Source of the DNA: Sycobia sp. Sy_11
Taxonomy: Eukaryota > Arthropoda > Insecta > Hymenoptera > Epichrysomallidae
Direction of reading: 5' to 3'
Length of the DNA: 64,000 nt
NCBI GenBank assembly: GCA_018907035.1
Contig: JACCIC010000003.1
Coordinates: forward strand, 6,209,001-6,273,000
Made by a program: the position numbers and the translations under genes. This document shows positions 38,035 through 50,360 of the stretch, one piece after another (the stretch's first letter is position 1; the number at the start of each line of letters is the position of its first letter). The notes under the pieces were generated by a model. That model was not told where the DNA came from. It searched no databases and saw nothing but the letters and a program-made list of their open reading frames with translations.

Positions 38035-40467
38035 GATCCTGTGGGGATGGTATAGGTGCGCGCTCGCCCCGTTTTCCCAGAGCATCATCGGAGATAGCGC
38101 GGGATTCGGCTTTCAATCATGGAGCCGTGCCGCGATACGCCTGGCCGAATTCACGATCGGCTCGCGTATACGGAGTTAGAGGAGGAGGAGGTTGATACAT
38201 CAACTCGTGAGAAGGAAAGACCGAGAGACACAGAGAGATAGAGAGCGATGCCAAAGTGTGGTCGAAAGACAGAACAGAGGCTCTTCTCCGCAGCCGATCG
38301 CGTACTTATTTTTTTTAATTGTATTCTCGCAATTCCGTGAGTGCAAGTTTAGATAAGCTCCGGAGGTAATTTTTTCAAGGACGTTTCTAAGGAATGTGTA
38401 ACGAAACATCGCATTCGGTGGGATTCGAGAACGGTAGGATTGGGATGTGACAGAGATGAACATTTGGTATAGTTTCAAAGGGCCCTGCAATAATGCCGAC
38501 GCAGAACAACACTTTTCGATTTTGGAATTCAGAACCCAAGAACAGATTCCTGCGGAACATGTAGATAAATATCGATCAACTAGGAATCATTTCCAAAGTC
38601 AATAAAAGATTGACTGCTCTGCCAGAATAAGAGTGCATTCGTGCAAACACAAGGATCAATATGCTACCGCAATGTTAGGAAGACAAGAACAGCCGAATGA
38701 AATCTCCGAATCCTGTCTCTTGGGCCTGAGAACTTGCGAACTTATAAGTTGTTCCCATAATTTTTCGTGGTTCATTATGTCTAACGACTTTGAAAGTAAA
38801 CAGACATAATATTGCCCGGAAGCCTGGCACTAAGTTAGGTGTTTTACATTCGTGTAGCATAATTATGCGTGTTATTTTACCGATCCAAGGCGATACCAGA
38901 AAATCGAAATTAGAGTTTCAAAGAAATGAAGACGTTACGCAAAAGCTGTTAATCATTATAAAATGATATTTTAAAAAATATCAATAGGTCCTCTTACCTG
39001 TGATGGGAGATGGTAATCGCGATGTCATTAATTTTAATAATTTTACACTTAAAGATTTATTCAGGTTTTGAAAACGAGGATGTTTTGACTATCAAAGTTT
39101 TCGAGTTGAAAAAAATGTCATGTTTAAAATATATGTTTAGTTTCTTAGGGATACCTGCTACCTTTAAATTATAATATAAAAAAAAAACCATTTGATTACG
39201 TTATAAATATTATATATCAAATTTAAATTTTACAATAAATAGGCATTATTAAATTAAGTAAAACTAAATAAATTATTGTAAAATAATAAATTATTGTCTT
39301 GCGTTATTGATTAGAGTCAATTAAAATTTAATTTAAAATTCTTATCTAGAATTTAAGGTGTTTATGACCTAAATGAATTGAAATTATCATAGTCGGTACG
39401 TACAAAATCCCAATTTATTGACCGTAAAATTCCGACGAATTCCATGAATCAAATAAGGTCAAATTTGAGGATGTTGTTGTTAAAAATATTTATTATCGGA
39501 TTGATAGACATATTTGACTGTAAAAATTAAAAAAAGTTTTAGAAGAAAGCTTTTGAATTCCTTTATTCGATGTAATTGGATATAAACAATCTTCAAATTT
39601 TAACTAATTTCATCTATTATTTTCCTTGCAGCCTGCAGTAAATTAATTTAGATTTTGTACGCATTTTCTAGGATAGCGTCCAAACATGTGTATTTAAATA
39701 GATCTTGGACCTAAAATTATAGCCAACATAGTCTATTCATTGTAGAAAACATATTTCCAATGCTTTATTTGTTTTATAATTTAAAGGTGTTGTATCCCCT
39801 TTTAGAGACATAAGCCAACTCCAAATCAATCGAAGGAGACCTGCTTTATTGCATTGGATTGAGGTAAAGGCATATAAGAATCTGATGTAAAACAGTCAAA
39901 AACTAAATGCTAAACTTTGTAGTTGTATAAAGCAACCGGTCAGAATGTTAGATATAATTAGGTAGATAACGATTTCAATGAAAGCTGTCAATTTTCCATA
40001 TCTAAATATTCTGTCATTATCATGAACAAGTATCGTGTCAATAGATGTATAATACGATGAAATTCGTGACGTAATATTAGATCAACTAAAAGAGAATCTG
40101 AGCTATTAGTTTGTATAGAAACATAACATTCATTTATTCTTTAATTATTTCTGCATTCGGATCATCTATAACTCAGTTATGATTAAAAAAGCTGTTAATT
40201 TATCTACAAAATTATATAGAAAAGATGCCTTTTTCGATAGATACTAGATTACGTCTGGAAAATTTCACCAGAAGCTGACATTCTGAATCTCAGAGCAGAT
40301 TCTAACGTATAACTGGCTTTCCTTATGTAGCAATGTTGAATCAGCAGATAAGTTTTCTGATCGATCTCACAGTATAACATAAATTTGAATTGCGTGAGTA
40401 CTGAATTCTGAAACGATAAAATGCAAACTTGAGTAAAGGGTATCAAGATTTTTACAGAGAGCCATAT

Positions 40468-40569
40468 TTGTTATTGAAAAAGTCAAATTAGCAGCGCTGA
40501 TTTTGATAATGCGCTAATTTGTTATTGAAAAAGTCAAATTAGCAGCACATGATTGTGATAATGCGCTTT
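40468..40569. repeat. Two-copy 51-bp tandem duplication
   Basis: Copies at 40468-40518 and 40519-40569 share TTGTTATTGAAAAAGTCAAA and the following TTAGCAGC; they differ by a few substitutions in the middle. Confidence 0.9.
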
Positions 40570-41520
40570 TACGTATTTCTTACTCTTGAAGTCCAGGTGT
40601 ACTCGGTATTTCCAACCTCGTTTATTTAATTATTAATAACCTTAGCCACGCAATAGTATCATATCGATCTATATTGATGATAGCTACACAAAAAATTGGA
40701 GTCAGATCTTACTTTTCGTTCAGATATTTTCCCAAATTCTCGATCGATTAGCACGCCAATATTGTAGACTTAGTACGATGCATCACTGCTTTGATATTTA
40801 AAAATTTTTCCTTTAAAAAATACACAGGTTCTGCAAAAAGCCTTACAATCAAAACTTTTTAGAAAATAAGACTTAAAGAATATACTGGAAATCTTGAAAA
40901 GTGATTCGAGTAATAATTTCGATTTTGAAAAAACTTAGTCACAAAAATTAAAACTGTTGTTCAAAATTTTTGCAAGGATTTCAATTTATTCTTAATCTAG
41001 TAACTTTTAAAAAATTTTATTATTCGTAATAGAAAATCGATCTCTATGTCATATTTTCTTCAAACTTCGACATCTATGTTAGGGAATTTTAAGGTTTGAG
41101 ATTCTTTGCAGACCGCAAAGATCTTAAATATTCGATTTGAAAAAAAAAACATCAGTGTGTAAACATCCTATTTTTATTGTTTCATTGAATTGCGCATATA
41201 CAGTAACATTATACAGAAATATGAATTTATTATTCGAAAGAAGAGATGTTAAATTATAAAAATATGCCTCTCTCCATTTTTTTAAGGCAAACAACATAAG
41301 TTTCAGAGGCTCACAAAGTGGTATTTCTCAAGTCGCCTTCTGTTACTAAACGAGTTAAATAGATTTTCCGAGATGTTATTCCTTAAAAATTTCTATTTTT
41401 ATATCTTACTTCCTTATCTAAGTACTGTAATTTATATGGTTCAATTTTATTGCTATAGGCCTACGACACCTGCACTATTTTGCTTGCAAGATAAATCGAT
41501 AAAACCTTTTTAATGCATTT

Positions 41521-41554
41521 TAGGTATCAAACGTCTTTAGGTATCAAACGTGTT
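41521..41554. repeat. Two-copy 17-bp tandem duplication
   Basis: TAGGTATCAAACGTCTT is followed directly by TAGGTATCAAACGTGTT. Confidence 0.9.
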
Positions 41555-41680
41555 ATATTGCAATCGCGATCACAGAATATTTAATAAGCTTAACATATTC
41601 CGCATTAAACAAACAAAATAAAACGAGCTGAGATTTAAAAAAAATATATAAACCATAAGATAACTCGATACATGTAAAAG

Positions 41681-41964
41681 TATCCTCCCTACAACTCTGT
41701 CTCCCATTATCGTGAACACGTCGAGGGGACGGCGAGGCGCGCGTCATAAAGAAAGAAAAGAAAGAGGACGGAGCGCAAAGCAAGTTTGCCGGTCTATAGT
41801 ACATATACCTATATGCCTGGCCATCATATAGATCATTGCGGAAGCGAAGGGGCGCGTGGCGCTCTATCCCATCTCTCTTTCTCTCTTTTGTAGTCGCGCT
41901 CCTGCGCCTACGTATACGTGGGATACGCGCAAGGGCGAGCGTGAAAAAGAGCGAGCGAGCGGAC

Positions 41965-42007
<43 letters not shown>

Positions 42008-42510
42008 CGAGAGATCGACGCAAAAGGGAGCAGCAGCACACTACATTGAAAGAAAAAAATGAAAGAAGAGGCTGCCCGCGGCCAGTGAGCCGCCCGCCGC
42101 GCGCCTCGTCGCCGCCGCCGCCACCCTTCCCCGGTTAACCGATACCGGCAATTATCAACGCGTCGACCTTCCTCGTCCAGTACACCCCGTCCATTTTCTC
42201 CCCTCCACCCCCCCTCCACACACCAGGGGACTCTCTTCTTTTAGCGCCGTATCATCGCCGGGGCGTGTGTACGTCTGGGCTGTTCGTGTGTGCGTTTGGG
42301 CGCCCCGTACGCCAGTTCGAGTGCGCGCGTACCGATACGATCGTCGTCGTCCTGCGTCCCCCGCGCGCGACCGTCAGCGCGTATCATGCCGTGTAATTAT
42401 GCGAGCGGCGCTCGACGATCTCGAGGGGGGGGGGATATTTTTTTTCAAGTGCTTCTTACGTGGATGGTGGAAACGGGTCGGCGACCCGAGAGCATATCGG
42501 ACAAATATCG
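41681..42510. other. GC-rich island with (GA)n and (CCG)n
   Basis: GA at 41971-42004, a CCG tract at 42108-42122 and dense CpG to about 42430. No gene is supported on either strand. Confidence 0.5.
41971..42004. repeat. (GA)n microsatellite
   Basis: Pure GA, 34 bases. Confidence 0.95.
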
Positions 42511-42518
42511 CGGAGTTT

Positions 42519-42549
42519 TTTTTTGTTGTTGTTTTTTTTTTTTTTTTTT
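42519..42549. repeat. T-rich homopolymer tract
   Basis: Two T-runs joined by GTTGTTG. On the minus strand it reads as an A-rich tail, which could mark the end of an old retrocopy; no coding sequence or target-site duplication was identified. Confidence 0.6.
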
Positions 42550-43080
42550 AGCTATATTAGACTTTCGGGCAAACAGACCTCTAGTCGCTAATAGAGTTGA
42601 AATTTCAGCGTTGCTCGCATTCTATCGGTATCAAAAAATACGAATTTCAAAGGCAGTCCGAAATTGTATTCTTTTAAACGGCGAAAACAAAATTAATAGA
42701 ACCAGACTAACGAAAGCGAAAATAGTACCGGCTAAACGTTGATTTAGATTTTATTGGCACGCAGTCGTATGGCAAACTTTCTGAACAAGCTATTACATTT
42801 GATTGGTTCCTGCACTATTATGTTGTTTAATGCATTTCCTCAAATTTTTTATAAACTTCAAGGATAAAACGAAGTTGTTAAGCTTCACCTTCACATCTTC
42901 GTATTAATAAGAAGTATATCAGTTTTTGAACCAAATGAGGAGAAAAACCAATATGTAGCAAAAATATGGAATTTTCTTATAAGTAGTAAAAGCTCGGCGA
43001 TGTTTGATTATAATTAATGGTGTATTTTTCATAAACAAACATGTGCATAAAATTGATTAATAACAAAGTAAACCTCCATG
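42550..43080. other. AT-rich stretch, nothing recognised
   Basis: No supported signal. Confidence 0.45.
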
Positions 43081-43259
43081 AGTTCTGTCTTCGCGGAGGA
43101 TCCACCTTCAGACACGAAGAAACTGCATCTAACCCCCCACCCGCTGCGTCATACGTCCAGGTTACTAAAAGCTCTTCCAATTAAACTTTCTTTCTCTCAC
43201 TCTTTATGACTCTGTCTTTCTCTTTGTCTCGTTCTGGTTCTCTCTCTCTCTCTCTCCCC

Positions 43260-43290
<31 letters not shown>

Positions 43291-43424
43291 ACTTTCTCTC
43301 TTTTGTACATGATCGGCCCGTCAAATCTGGTTCGTTCCAGAACTGTATACATATCCCTTTTCCACCACTCAATACACGGAGTTCATTTCATTATACATAA
43401 GTTACACATGTTTTCTACACCCAA

Positions 43425-43434
43425 ATACATACAT

Positions 43435-43520
<86 letters not shown>
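43425..43520. repeat. Triple compound microsatellite (ATAC)n(AC)n(AT)n
   Basis: Three unit types follow without spacers: ATAC to about 43450, AC to 43482, AT to 43520. Confidence 0.95.
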
Positions 43521-43526
<6 letters not shown>

Positions 43527-43921
43527 CCCATAGACTTCCCGCGGTATTGTTTAAACGGTGACGCGTGCGTAGAGACGACTCCCTCTTACCTGCGCGCGCC
43601 ACTTTGTTACGAAGCCCCGTGACTAATGCAATACACTCGCCCGCCCCGTGGGAATCCGCGACGACTTTCGTCTGGCCGCGCGCGCACGCGCGCGAGCTGC
43701 AGAGAATGAAGCTGTTAATCGCGCGCGCGCGCGCGGTATCGCATTATGTCCCGGGTCGGTATATATACGTCGGATAGCGCGCGCGCACGCTCGCCCCTGC
43801 CCCGGGCCCGTGAAAGGGAAATGCTCATCGAAGTCGAGAGAGCGCGGCGAATCGCGATTTCGCGGCGCGGGCCGGATCGGGGGAAGGGTGGCCGGGACAA
43901 GGATATAATCGCGTCATCGTG

Positions 43922-43923
<2 letters not shown>

Positions 43924-43961
<38 letters not shown>
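43924..43961. repeat. (TA)n microsatellite
   Basis: Pure TA, followed by five TG units. Confidence 0.95.
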
Positions 43962-43971
<10 letters not shown>

Positions 43972-44120
43972 ATATCTATATATAGATATATGCGTAAGCG
44001 GGTGGATTTTACCTGAAACACGTATTGGGGGGACGAGGAAGACAAGGGGGATGGAGTTTAAGGTATCGCTGTTCTATGTTTGGTATGTAAGCGGGGAGCG
44101 ACAGATGATGAGCACTTTTG

Positions 44121-45040
44121 ATTTATTCTGGGATTTTTTTTTGTACATCTATTTGGTTTGTTTTTTTCAATAAGATAAATTAAGTAAGGCAGAAAATATT
44201 TGGACAAATGAGTTGCTGTGAAAACTTATTGGGATCCCTAAATAAATTTTCTGCTCGGCTTTTCTTTTTTATTTACAACACCTCGTTTAGTTTGCATTAG
44301 TAGTAATAATTGATCATATAATATTAATTAAAAGAAATCACCCAAGCCCTTATGGGTAGTTGTATATACATATTTGTAAAGATATACGTTTCAAATTATT
44401 CAGTTAAAGTTCCCAATACTCCCTGCGAAAATTAAATTAAGAGAATCAAAGATATTTAAACATTAAAAAAACAATACAAATAAAAAGCTGGTGAAATTTT
44501 GCTATATGGGTAGATAAGTGTTTGAGTTTTCATTTCATTTACGCAAACATTGCTTACCAGAAGAAACATGTAAATATAAGCTATACTGTCGCATTTTTCC
44601 CGTACTTTTTTGCTGAGAAATACATTATTTTCTATGATTTTAAGTATTATATATAATGGCCTCGATAAAAATGGAAGATGTCTATTATATTTACCGGAAA
44701 ATCGTTTTGCTTAAATTGCAAGGAAATTTATCGGAACATAGTTGATATCGTTTTTCTTGAAATTTACAGCTGATAAAGTAATGTTAGTTCTCAATAGTAA
44801 TATTTTTAATGATACCTTTTTTATTGACAGTTTTAAAACGATTTCGAAACATTTTGATACAGTGCAATAGTTCACCAATTGATTATGATTGGTTAATTCC
44901 GAACTAAGAAAAAAAATTATAGGAAAATAGATACTCTTTCTATTGAAATATATCCTTCTTCAATAAACTGATTGAATATGGAGAAAACTACGTCAACGTA
45001 AAATACAGCCAAATCTAAGCGTTCTACGGCCTTCTTCATC
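44121..45040. other. AT-rich stretch, nothing recognised
   Basis: No supported signal. Confidence 0.5.
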
Positions 45041-45520
45041 TTAAAATAATCGAACATCGATTACTGTAAATAAGCCGACGAGAGATCGTCACCGAATCGC
45101 GACTACACACGTATCCGGTGGAAAATAATAGTCCGCGGCTTTGGAATTGACAGCGCTACTGATTTCACGATATTTCAAACTGCCCGTTTCCCAGGCACCT
45201 TTTATCGGAGGGGCAAATTTTTCCACAGTACATAAAAGTACCGCTGACGCAGAAATAAAAAAACAAAACAAAACGCAACAAAAACAGTGCGACGAAAAAC
45301 AGCGAGTAAGTTTTATGCGCCTGTAAAATTTGAGCGAGCGGATAAAAAGCGCTCTCGAAACTCGCTCGAGGATTTTATCATTCGGAATCGTGTTCTGTGT
45401 ATTAAGTACATTGACGCATATACTTTTAGTACGTTTAACATTCTGTAGCGTACTATGAGTAAATTTTTTGTCACTGCTCGAGACTGTTACGCTCGAATGG
45501 AAATTGACCAAAAAGATTGA
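45041..45520. other. Moderately GC-rich unique patch
   Basis: CpG-containing sequence without simple repeats. A 140-codon minus-strand frame (45089-45511) has no recognisable domain and an implausible Phe/Cys-rich run, so it is not called. Confidence 0.4.
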
Positions 45521-47120
45521 ACTCGATAAATTTTCATCGATACATTGAAAAGATTAGAATATCAATTAGTGCTCTGAATCTGAAAGGTCGAATTAAAATA
45601 AATTTCTTTAAGGTAAACCTTCTAGTGTTGCCTATCATGGAAATTAATGTAGTATACTACACAATGTGGATTTTTATATTGGAATGAAGCAGATTTAATT
45701 CGTCATTGAACGACCTAGTAAATGACAAACTCTTTCACTTAGATACAGGTACATATGTCATTATAAAAAATGTATGAATTTAATGTAATGGATACTGATA
45801 AACATTTATAGCAATCTGTGACATATAAAAAGTAAGCTTATTCTGAAAGGGGAAGTGTGGTATTAAAAGATGTATTATCATTTGTTTTTCCAGATATTCT
45901 GGTTTACTTATTAATGAGCCCTTCTGGAGGTATTAAAATGCAAAATATAGAACAAATGCAGGAAGCCTTATGCATTTATGACACTTGTGAATGAAAACTT
46001 TATGAAGCTAGAATCGAAAAATTGGTATAATTTATTCTCTCATTGTTATTTGTCGTACTAAATTTTTTAACCTCTCAATATAGCGTAATGATTTATTTTA
46101 AATAATAAATTTTATTTGGAAACATTCAGGCGACCGAAGCTTTGACGTAAAATCGGATCATATTATTTCCTTCGCCAATTCATTATTAATAAATAATCAG
46201 TTATTTTCTTTTTAAAAGTGAAGTCAGCTTATCGAATATAATCAATATATTGAGCACTACCTCTGGTTTTTATAGGGTATTTTATAAAATAAGTCGATGA
46301 GACTTGTTTTATTTTGATTTCCAGACTATTTTACCAATAATTTATATTAGTTTCCCAGTTGGAAAGATATATCGAAATTTTATTAATTACTTTTATATTA
46401 ATTGAACTTAATTGAACTCAATAATATTTAACTGTGGATTGATTTATATATGAATTATTAATTTAATCGAAACTAAGGGGAACCTATGAAACATATGCAT
46501 TATTTAATTTTTCTAAAAAGCTAAAAATATATATGTTGAAAAAAATTCGATTTGCGAAGATACGATGAAGCAAATTTAAAATGCATCGAAATATCAAATT
46601 TAAAATTAAAATATTAAATATTAAAATTCTTTATATAAAAGATTTCGAACTTGTCAAAATATAATAGTTCGATATAATAGTTCGAACTAGTCAAAATATA
46701 ATAATTACCTGATGTCATAATTGAAATTTTGATTACAAGCTCGCAAGATCATAGAATTTACTATTGCTTCATCTAATATGAATTATAATTATCTAATAAT
46801 TTTTATATTCTCCGCTTCATATTTCATTTACTTTAAATTATTTATTTAAATATATTTAATTTGAAATTTGTAAATTAAAAAAGTGTGATCAATTCATGTG
46901 TTTTACGATTCGAAAAAAATAAATATTTTACATAAATAAAATATAGTATTGTATACTATATTTTACACATTGAAATAAGTATGAAAATAAATAATTCGAG
47001 TCATAATCTCCCATAATTACAAGGATACTTTCTCGAGTTACTTGTAAAAAATCAAAATAACTAAAAATAATAATGTAAAGGGACAATAAAATTATTTGAA
47101 TCCTTCTGTAGCGTTAATAG
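45521..47120. other. AT-rich stretch with a 37-bp duplication
   Basis: TTCGAACTTGTCAAAATATA at 46644 recurs as TTCGAACTAGTCAAAATATA at 46681, giving a two-copy tandem with a 37-base period. Otherwise nothing recognised. Confidence 0.5.
46644..46711. repeat. Two-copy 37-bp tandem duplication
   Basis: The second copy is slightly truncated. Confidence 0.8.
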
Positions 47121-47403
47121 TTCATATATAAGACGCGCGGCAAAAAAGCTTGAGAATATATAATAGAAATTCACCCGGTGACAATGTCCCGGCAGCATGA
47201 AAATCCTCATCCCCCCCCCCCGCAAAGGTACAAGGCAACTCCGAGGAAATCGATATCAGAAGCTCCGGCTTCTAAGTTGAGAAACTCCTTTGGGTCTAAA
47301 CTCTCCTATCCCGTGTGCGCGAGCGTACACATACATACAAGTGGATGAGAGACATTCAAGATTCTCCCACCAGCGTCTTCCGAGATATTTGCCTCTTTTC
47401 GCA

Positions 47404-47405
<2 letters not shown>

Positions 47406-47459
<54 letters not shown>
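47406..47459. repeat. (TA)n microsatellite
   Basis: Pure TA, 54 bases. Confidence 0.95.
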
Positions 47460-47463
<4 letters not shown>

Positions 47464-48302
47464 TATTTGCATATATATCTGTGTACGTTACACAACAAAT
47501 ATAATTTGCAAGAGCGCTGTTGGTACAAGAAGAAGATCAGAGCGAAAATCCGCGAGTGGAGAGACAGAGCCAGAGAAAGAGAGAGAGATAGGGAGAAAAA
47601 CTTGCGATACGTATGTAGTGGGTCGCTGTGCCTATCTTTCTTTTACGTGTGAAGGAAAGATGCATGGGGCGAAAGAGAGAGAGAAAGGGGGTAAGAGATA
47701 CTGCAAAGAGAGGGTCGTAGCTGCTTTACCGTGGCTCTAACTAGGTGCACATCCTCCTTCCTGCAGTACGCACGCAACAACCAGAAGGTGCGAGTGAGAG
47801 AGAATGAGAGAGTCAAGGAGAGCGGCAGAAAGATAGAGAGGAGGGAGACACAGGGAAGAGAAAGCCGACTATACGACACGAGAGATAGGGACGTTACCAC
47901 TGCTGTAATCGCGGCTTTACCTCGCGAGAGCGGAAAGACAGAGACTGTAAAAGAGAGTGCGCTCGCGTGCGAGAAAGAGAGAGAGAGGGAGAGAGAGAGA
48001 AAGCATGCACCTAGAGAAGGAGAGAATGATAATGAAGGGGAGAGAGAGAGCAGGAGGAGAGAGAAATCATATGAGGCGTATATAGAGGATAGTATGAGAT
48101 AGGGATGCTGGGAATCGTGGTAGGCAAGAGCGTTCCGGAAAGACGGAGATCGCGTGAACGAAAGAGAAGGAGCGAGAGAGAGAGAGAGAGAGAGAGAGAG
48201 TGATGCGGAGAGGAGGTGGATACTGTGAAGGGAGCGTATCTGGAATCCACCTCTTCCCCATGCACTCACCCTCTCTATCTCTCCCTCCCTCCATCTCTCT
48301 CT

Positions 48303-48306
<4 letters not shown>

Positions 48307-48333
<27 letters not shown>

Positions 48334-48357
48334 CCTTATCCAACTACCACGGTTAGA

Positions 48358-48396
<39 letters not shown>
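48307..48396. repeat. Inverted (CT)n / (GA)n pair
   Basis: CT at 48307-48333 and GA at 48363-48396 are complementary arms around a loop of about 29 bases; the bases at the loop edge (CCC and GGG) extend the pairing. Confidence 0.9.
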
Positions 48397-48400
<4 letters not shown>

Positions 48401-48699
48401 AGGGTGGCAGGTCGGGGCTGGGTCTGTCGTCATGGATACCAGCGCTACTCTCTCGCTCGCGTTTCTCCACGGCTAAACCTCCCACCCCACCATCGCGGCT
48501 CGGTGGTAAGCCCACCTCGCCCATATCTATCTCTCTCTCGTTCCCTCCTTGTCCGTGGTTCCTGCCGCGCGGCATCCCAGCCGCCATCATCGACGCCCGA
48601 GTGGGTCTCCGTGAACCCACCATCTTGCCGTTTTATCGGTTATCTCGCGTCGCGCGTTACTTCTGTAACTATATGCATCGTCATAAATATATAGAAAAG

Positions 48700-48735
<36 letters not shown>
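48700..48735. repeat. (TA)n microsatellite
   Basis: TA with one TTA break near 48729. Confidence 0.9.
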
Positions 48736-49030
48736 GCACATAAAGATACATCTATCCGATGCTCGGAAAATCCAGAAAAACGAGCTCGGCGCAACTGCGG
48801 AGATCACCTGAGGGACGCGTGAGAGGACGTGCGGATTTTCTTTGTGCGCGGTACGTTGGCCGATGTTGCACGAGACCGTTCGGATCTTCTCCTATCACAC
48901 GCGGCGATTAAGGCTTTACGTTTTTCTTTGAAAAAACAATGGCTCTTCGATCAAACGTGGATCACTGCTCTCGACCGGATTACATTTGCATACGTATTTC
49001 TAATTCGACGCGTATGCGGAAATTGATATA

Positions 49031-49540
49031 ACTATCCAAGTCGTAAATGAGCCTTTTATCGATCCACTCTTCAATCGTATCGATCAATAACGTAAATATT
49101 AGATTACGAATCTTTATTTTAATAAAAAAAACAATTTATTGAAAGGGCTCATATTTTTCATATAAATAATTAAAAATATAGATGTAAAACTTTCATTTCG
49201 CAAAAAAATCTCCACCGAGTCTTAATTAGCAATGACATTGTATAAGTTTAAGATATGACATAGATTTATTTACACCTGCTTAATACACTCGATGTACGAC
49301 CTCTCTCATATAGTTTTATCGACGCATTTGCATTGAGAATTGTCTATATAAACTTATTTTCGTCAACCTGCATTGATAAAATCTATTATGATTTATGCAA
49401 AGATATTTTTACGATAACTCTTTAGCACTTTGAAAATGCATTGTTTAATTAATCCGTAACATCTGTGACAGCCTATAGTACTGTATATATATATATCCTA
49501 TAGTACTGTATCTACACCTGTAGTACAGTAGACGGGAGGA
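49031..49540. other. AT-rich stretch with a three-copy degenerate repeat
   Basis: Variants of CCTATAGTACTGTA occur at 49472, 49497 and 49518; the last two also form an inverted TACTGTA/TACAGTA pair. Confidence 0.55.
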
Positions 49541-50360
49541 CCATTAATTTCACCTCACGAAGCCATGCTTGTCACGAAACAGTAATGTACGAAATGGAAA
49601 TCATATCGAACAGTGACGTTCTTAACTCCAATAGCCCCTGGCGTAAATCGTTCTCCTCTCCGTTCTGCCTGAGATCGGACGAGGTATTGATCAACGGCTA
49701 CGTCCGGCGGTCGGCGGCGGGAGCGCGGCGAAGGAGGGCGAAAGTCGCGGATTTTCAACCTACACGCATAGAAACACGCCGGGCAGATACGCGAGTCCGA
49801 CCCTCCCGCCGGTATATAAGGATTGTTTTTCTGCCTCGGCGATTCGATGCTTTATTCATCGAGGTCCGTTTTATGACCCTCCGCCCCTGCCACCCCGCGC
49901 CCAACCCCGAGCCCTACTCGCGGGACGACCATGAAAATCGCCCGCGCGTCACCGTCCATTTCACAAGAATTTCGCTTCTGAGAAGGCGGGCGGTGTGTCG
50001 GTGCACGCGCGCGTGGTCGCGAGCGCCGGTTAGGAGGGTCCGGCATCGGGAAACTATCGATTATTCGTAGCGTTTATTGCTCTTCTCGCTCAAATCAATA
50101 TGCCGCTCGGTCAGGTGAGTTTTATGTGCCGCCTGCCCCCTCTCCCTCCCCCTTCCCTCCTTCCGCACGCCCTCTTCGCGCGGGGATTCGCGATACTTGC
50201 GCTTTTTTTTTCTGGATTGTTTATCGCGCCGCGGCCGGCGAATCGTTGCGTTCGCTTTGTTCGCCAAAGCGATTTGGGATGCGGGCGGTCATTTGCTGAT
50301 TGGCGGCTGCTCCTGCCGTTAGATATGTCCATATCGTATCATACCATATCCAAGCGATCG
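49541..50360. other. GC-rich island, repeat-poor
   Basis: Unlike most islands it has no dinucleotide array. It is CpG-rich, has a TATA-like word at 49813-49820 and an ATG with a donor-like site at 50100-50115 on the plus strand. Confidence 0.45.
49805..50115 (+). promoter_or_regulatory. Weak candidate promoter and first exon
   Basis: TATATAAG at 49813-49820 is followed about 280 bases later by ATGCCGCTCGGTCAG, which meets a perfect CAG/GTGAGT donor (intron from 50115). This would give a start exon encoding MPLGQ. A perfect donor is expected about once by chance in a window this size, so support is weak. Confidence 0.15.

Larger units (their letters stand above)
36831..38480. other. GC-rich island with two (TA)n and two (GA)n arrays
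   Basis: TA at 37099-37136 and 37437-37482, GA at 37826-37850 and 38002-38032. The 363-codon minus-strand open frame over 36820-37911 passes through two TA arrays (poly-IY) and a GA array (poly-LS) and is rejected as a gene. Confidence 0.55.
38481..41680. other. Long AT-rich stretch with local duplications
   Basis: No gene is supported. It contains the 51-bp tandem duplication at 40468-40569, a 17-bp tandem at 41521-41554 and a donor-like site on the minus strand at 38997 discussed in the findings. Confidence 0.5.
43081..44120. other. Repeat-dense GC-rich island
   Basis: Imperfect CT block (43239-43300), ATAC/AC/TA compound array (43425-43520), CpG-dense unique sequence (43560-43900) with long CG alternation at 43719-43736, then a TA array (43924-43961). 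The unique part contains an exon-like minus-strand segment that I rejected. Confidence 0.5.
47121..49030. other. GC- and purine-rich island
   Basis: TA at 47406-47459, then about 640 bases rich in G and A on the plus strand (47560-48200), then a CT/GA inverted repeat (48307-48396), unique CpG-rich sequence (48400-48660), TA (48700-48735) and more CpG-rich unique DNA to 49030. No gene is supported; the 208-codon minus-strand frame over 47643-48269 is poly-LS from the GA tract. Confidence 0.5.

Noticed and set aside
38675..38860. 61-codon minus-strand frame in AT-rich DNA
   Set aside because: Short, no domain, no splice support.
43590..43696. Exon-like minus-strand segment (CTGCAG acceptor, GCAG/GTAAGA donor, 35 open codons)
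   Set aside because: Its entry phase does not match the donor of the exon at 55609: the matching frame contains a stop. The peptide is unfamiliar and the island is stop-poor by composition. It would need an intervening exon to be real.
45089..45511. 140-codon minus-strand frame
   Set aside because: The composition is not protein-like in the middle (Phe/Cys/Ser run), no splice support, no domain.
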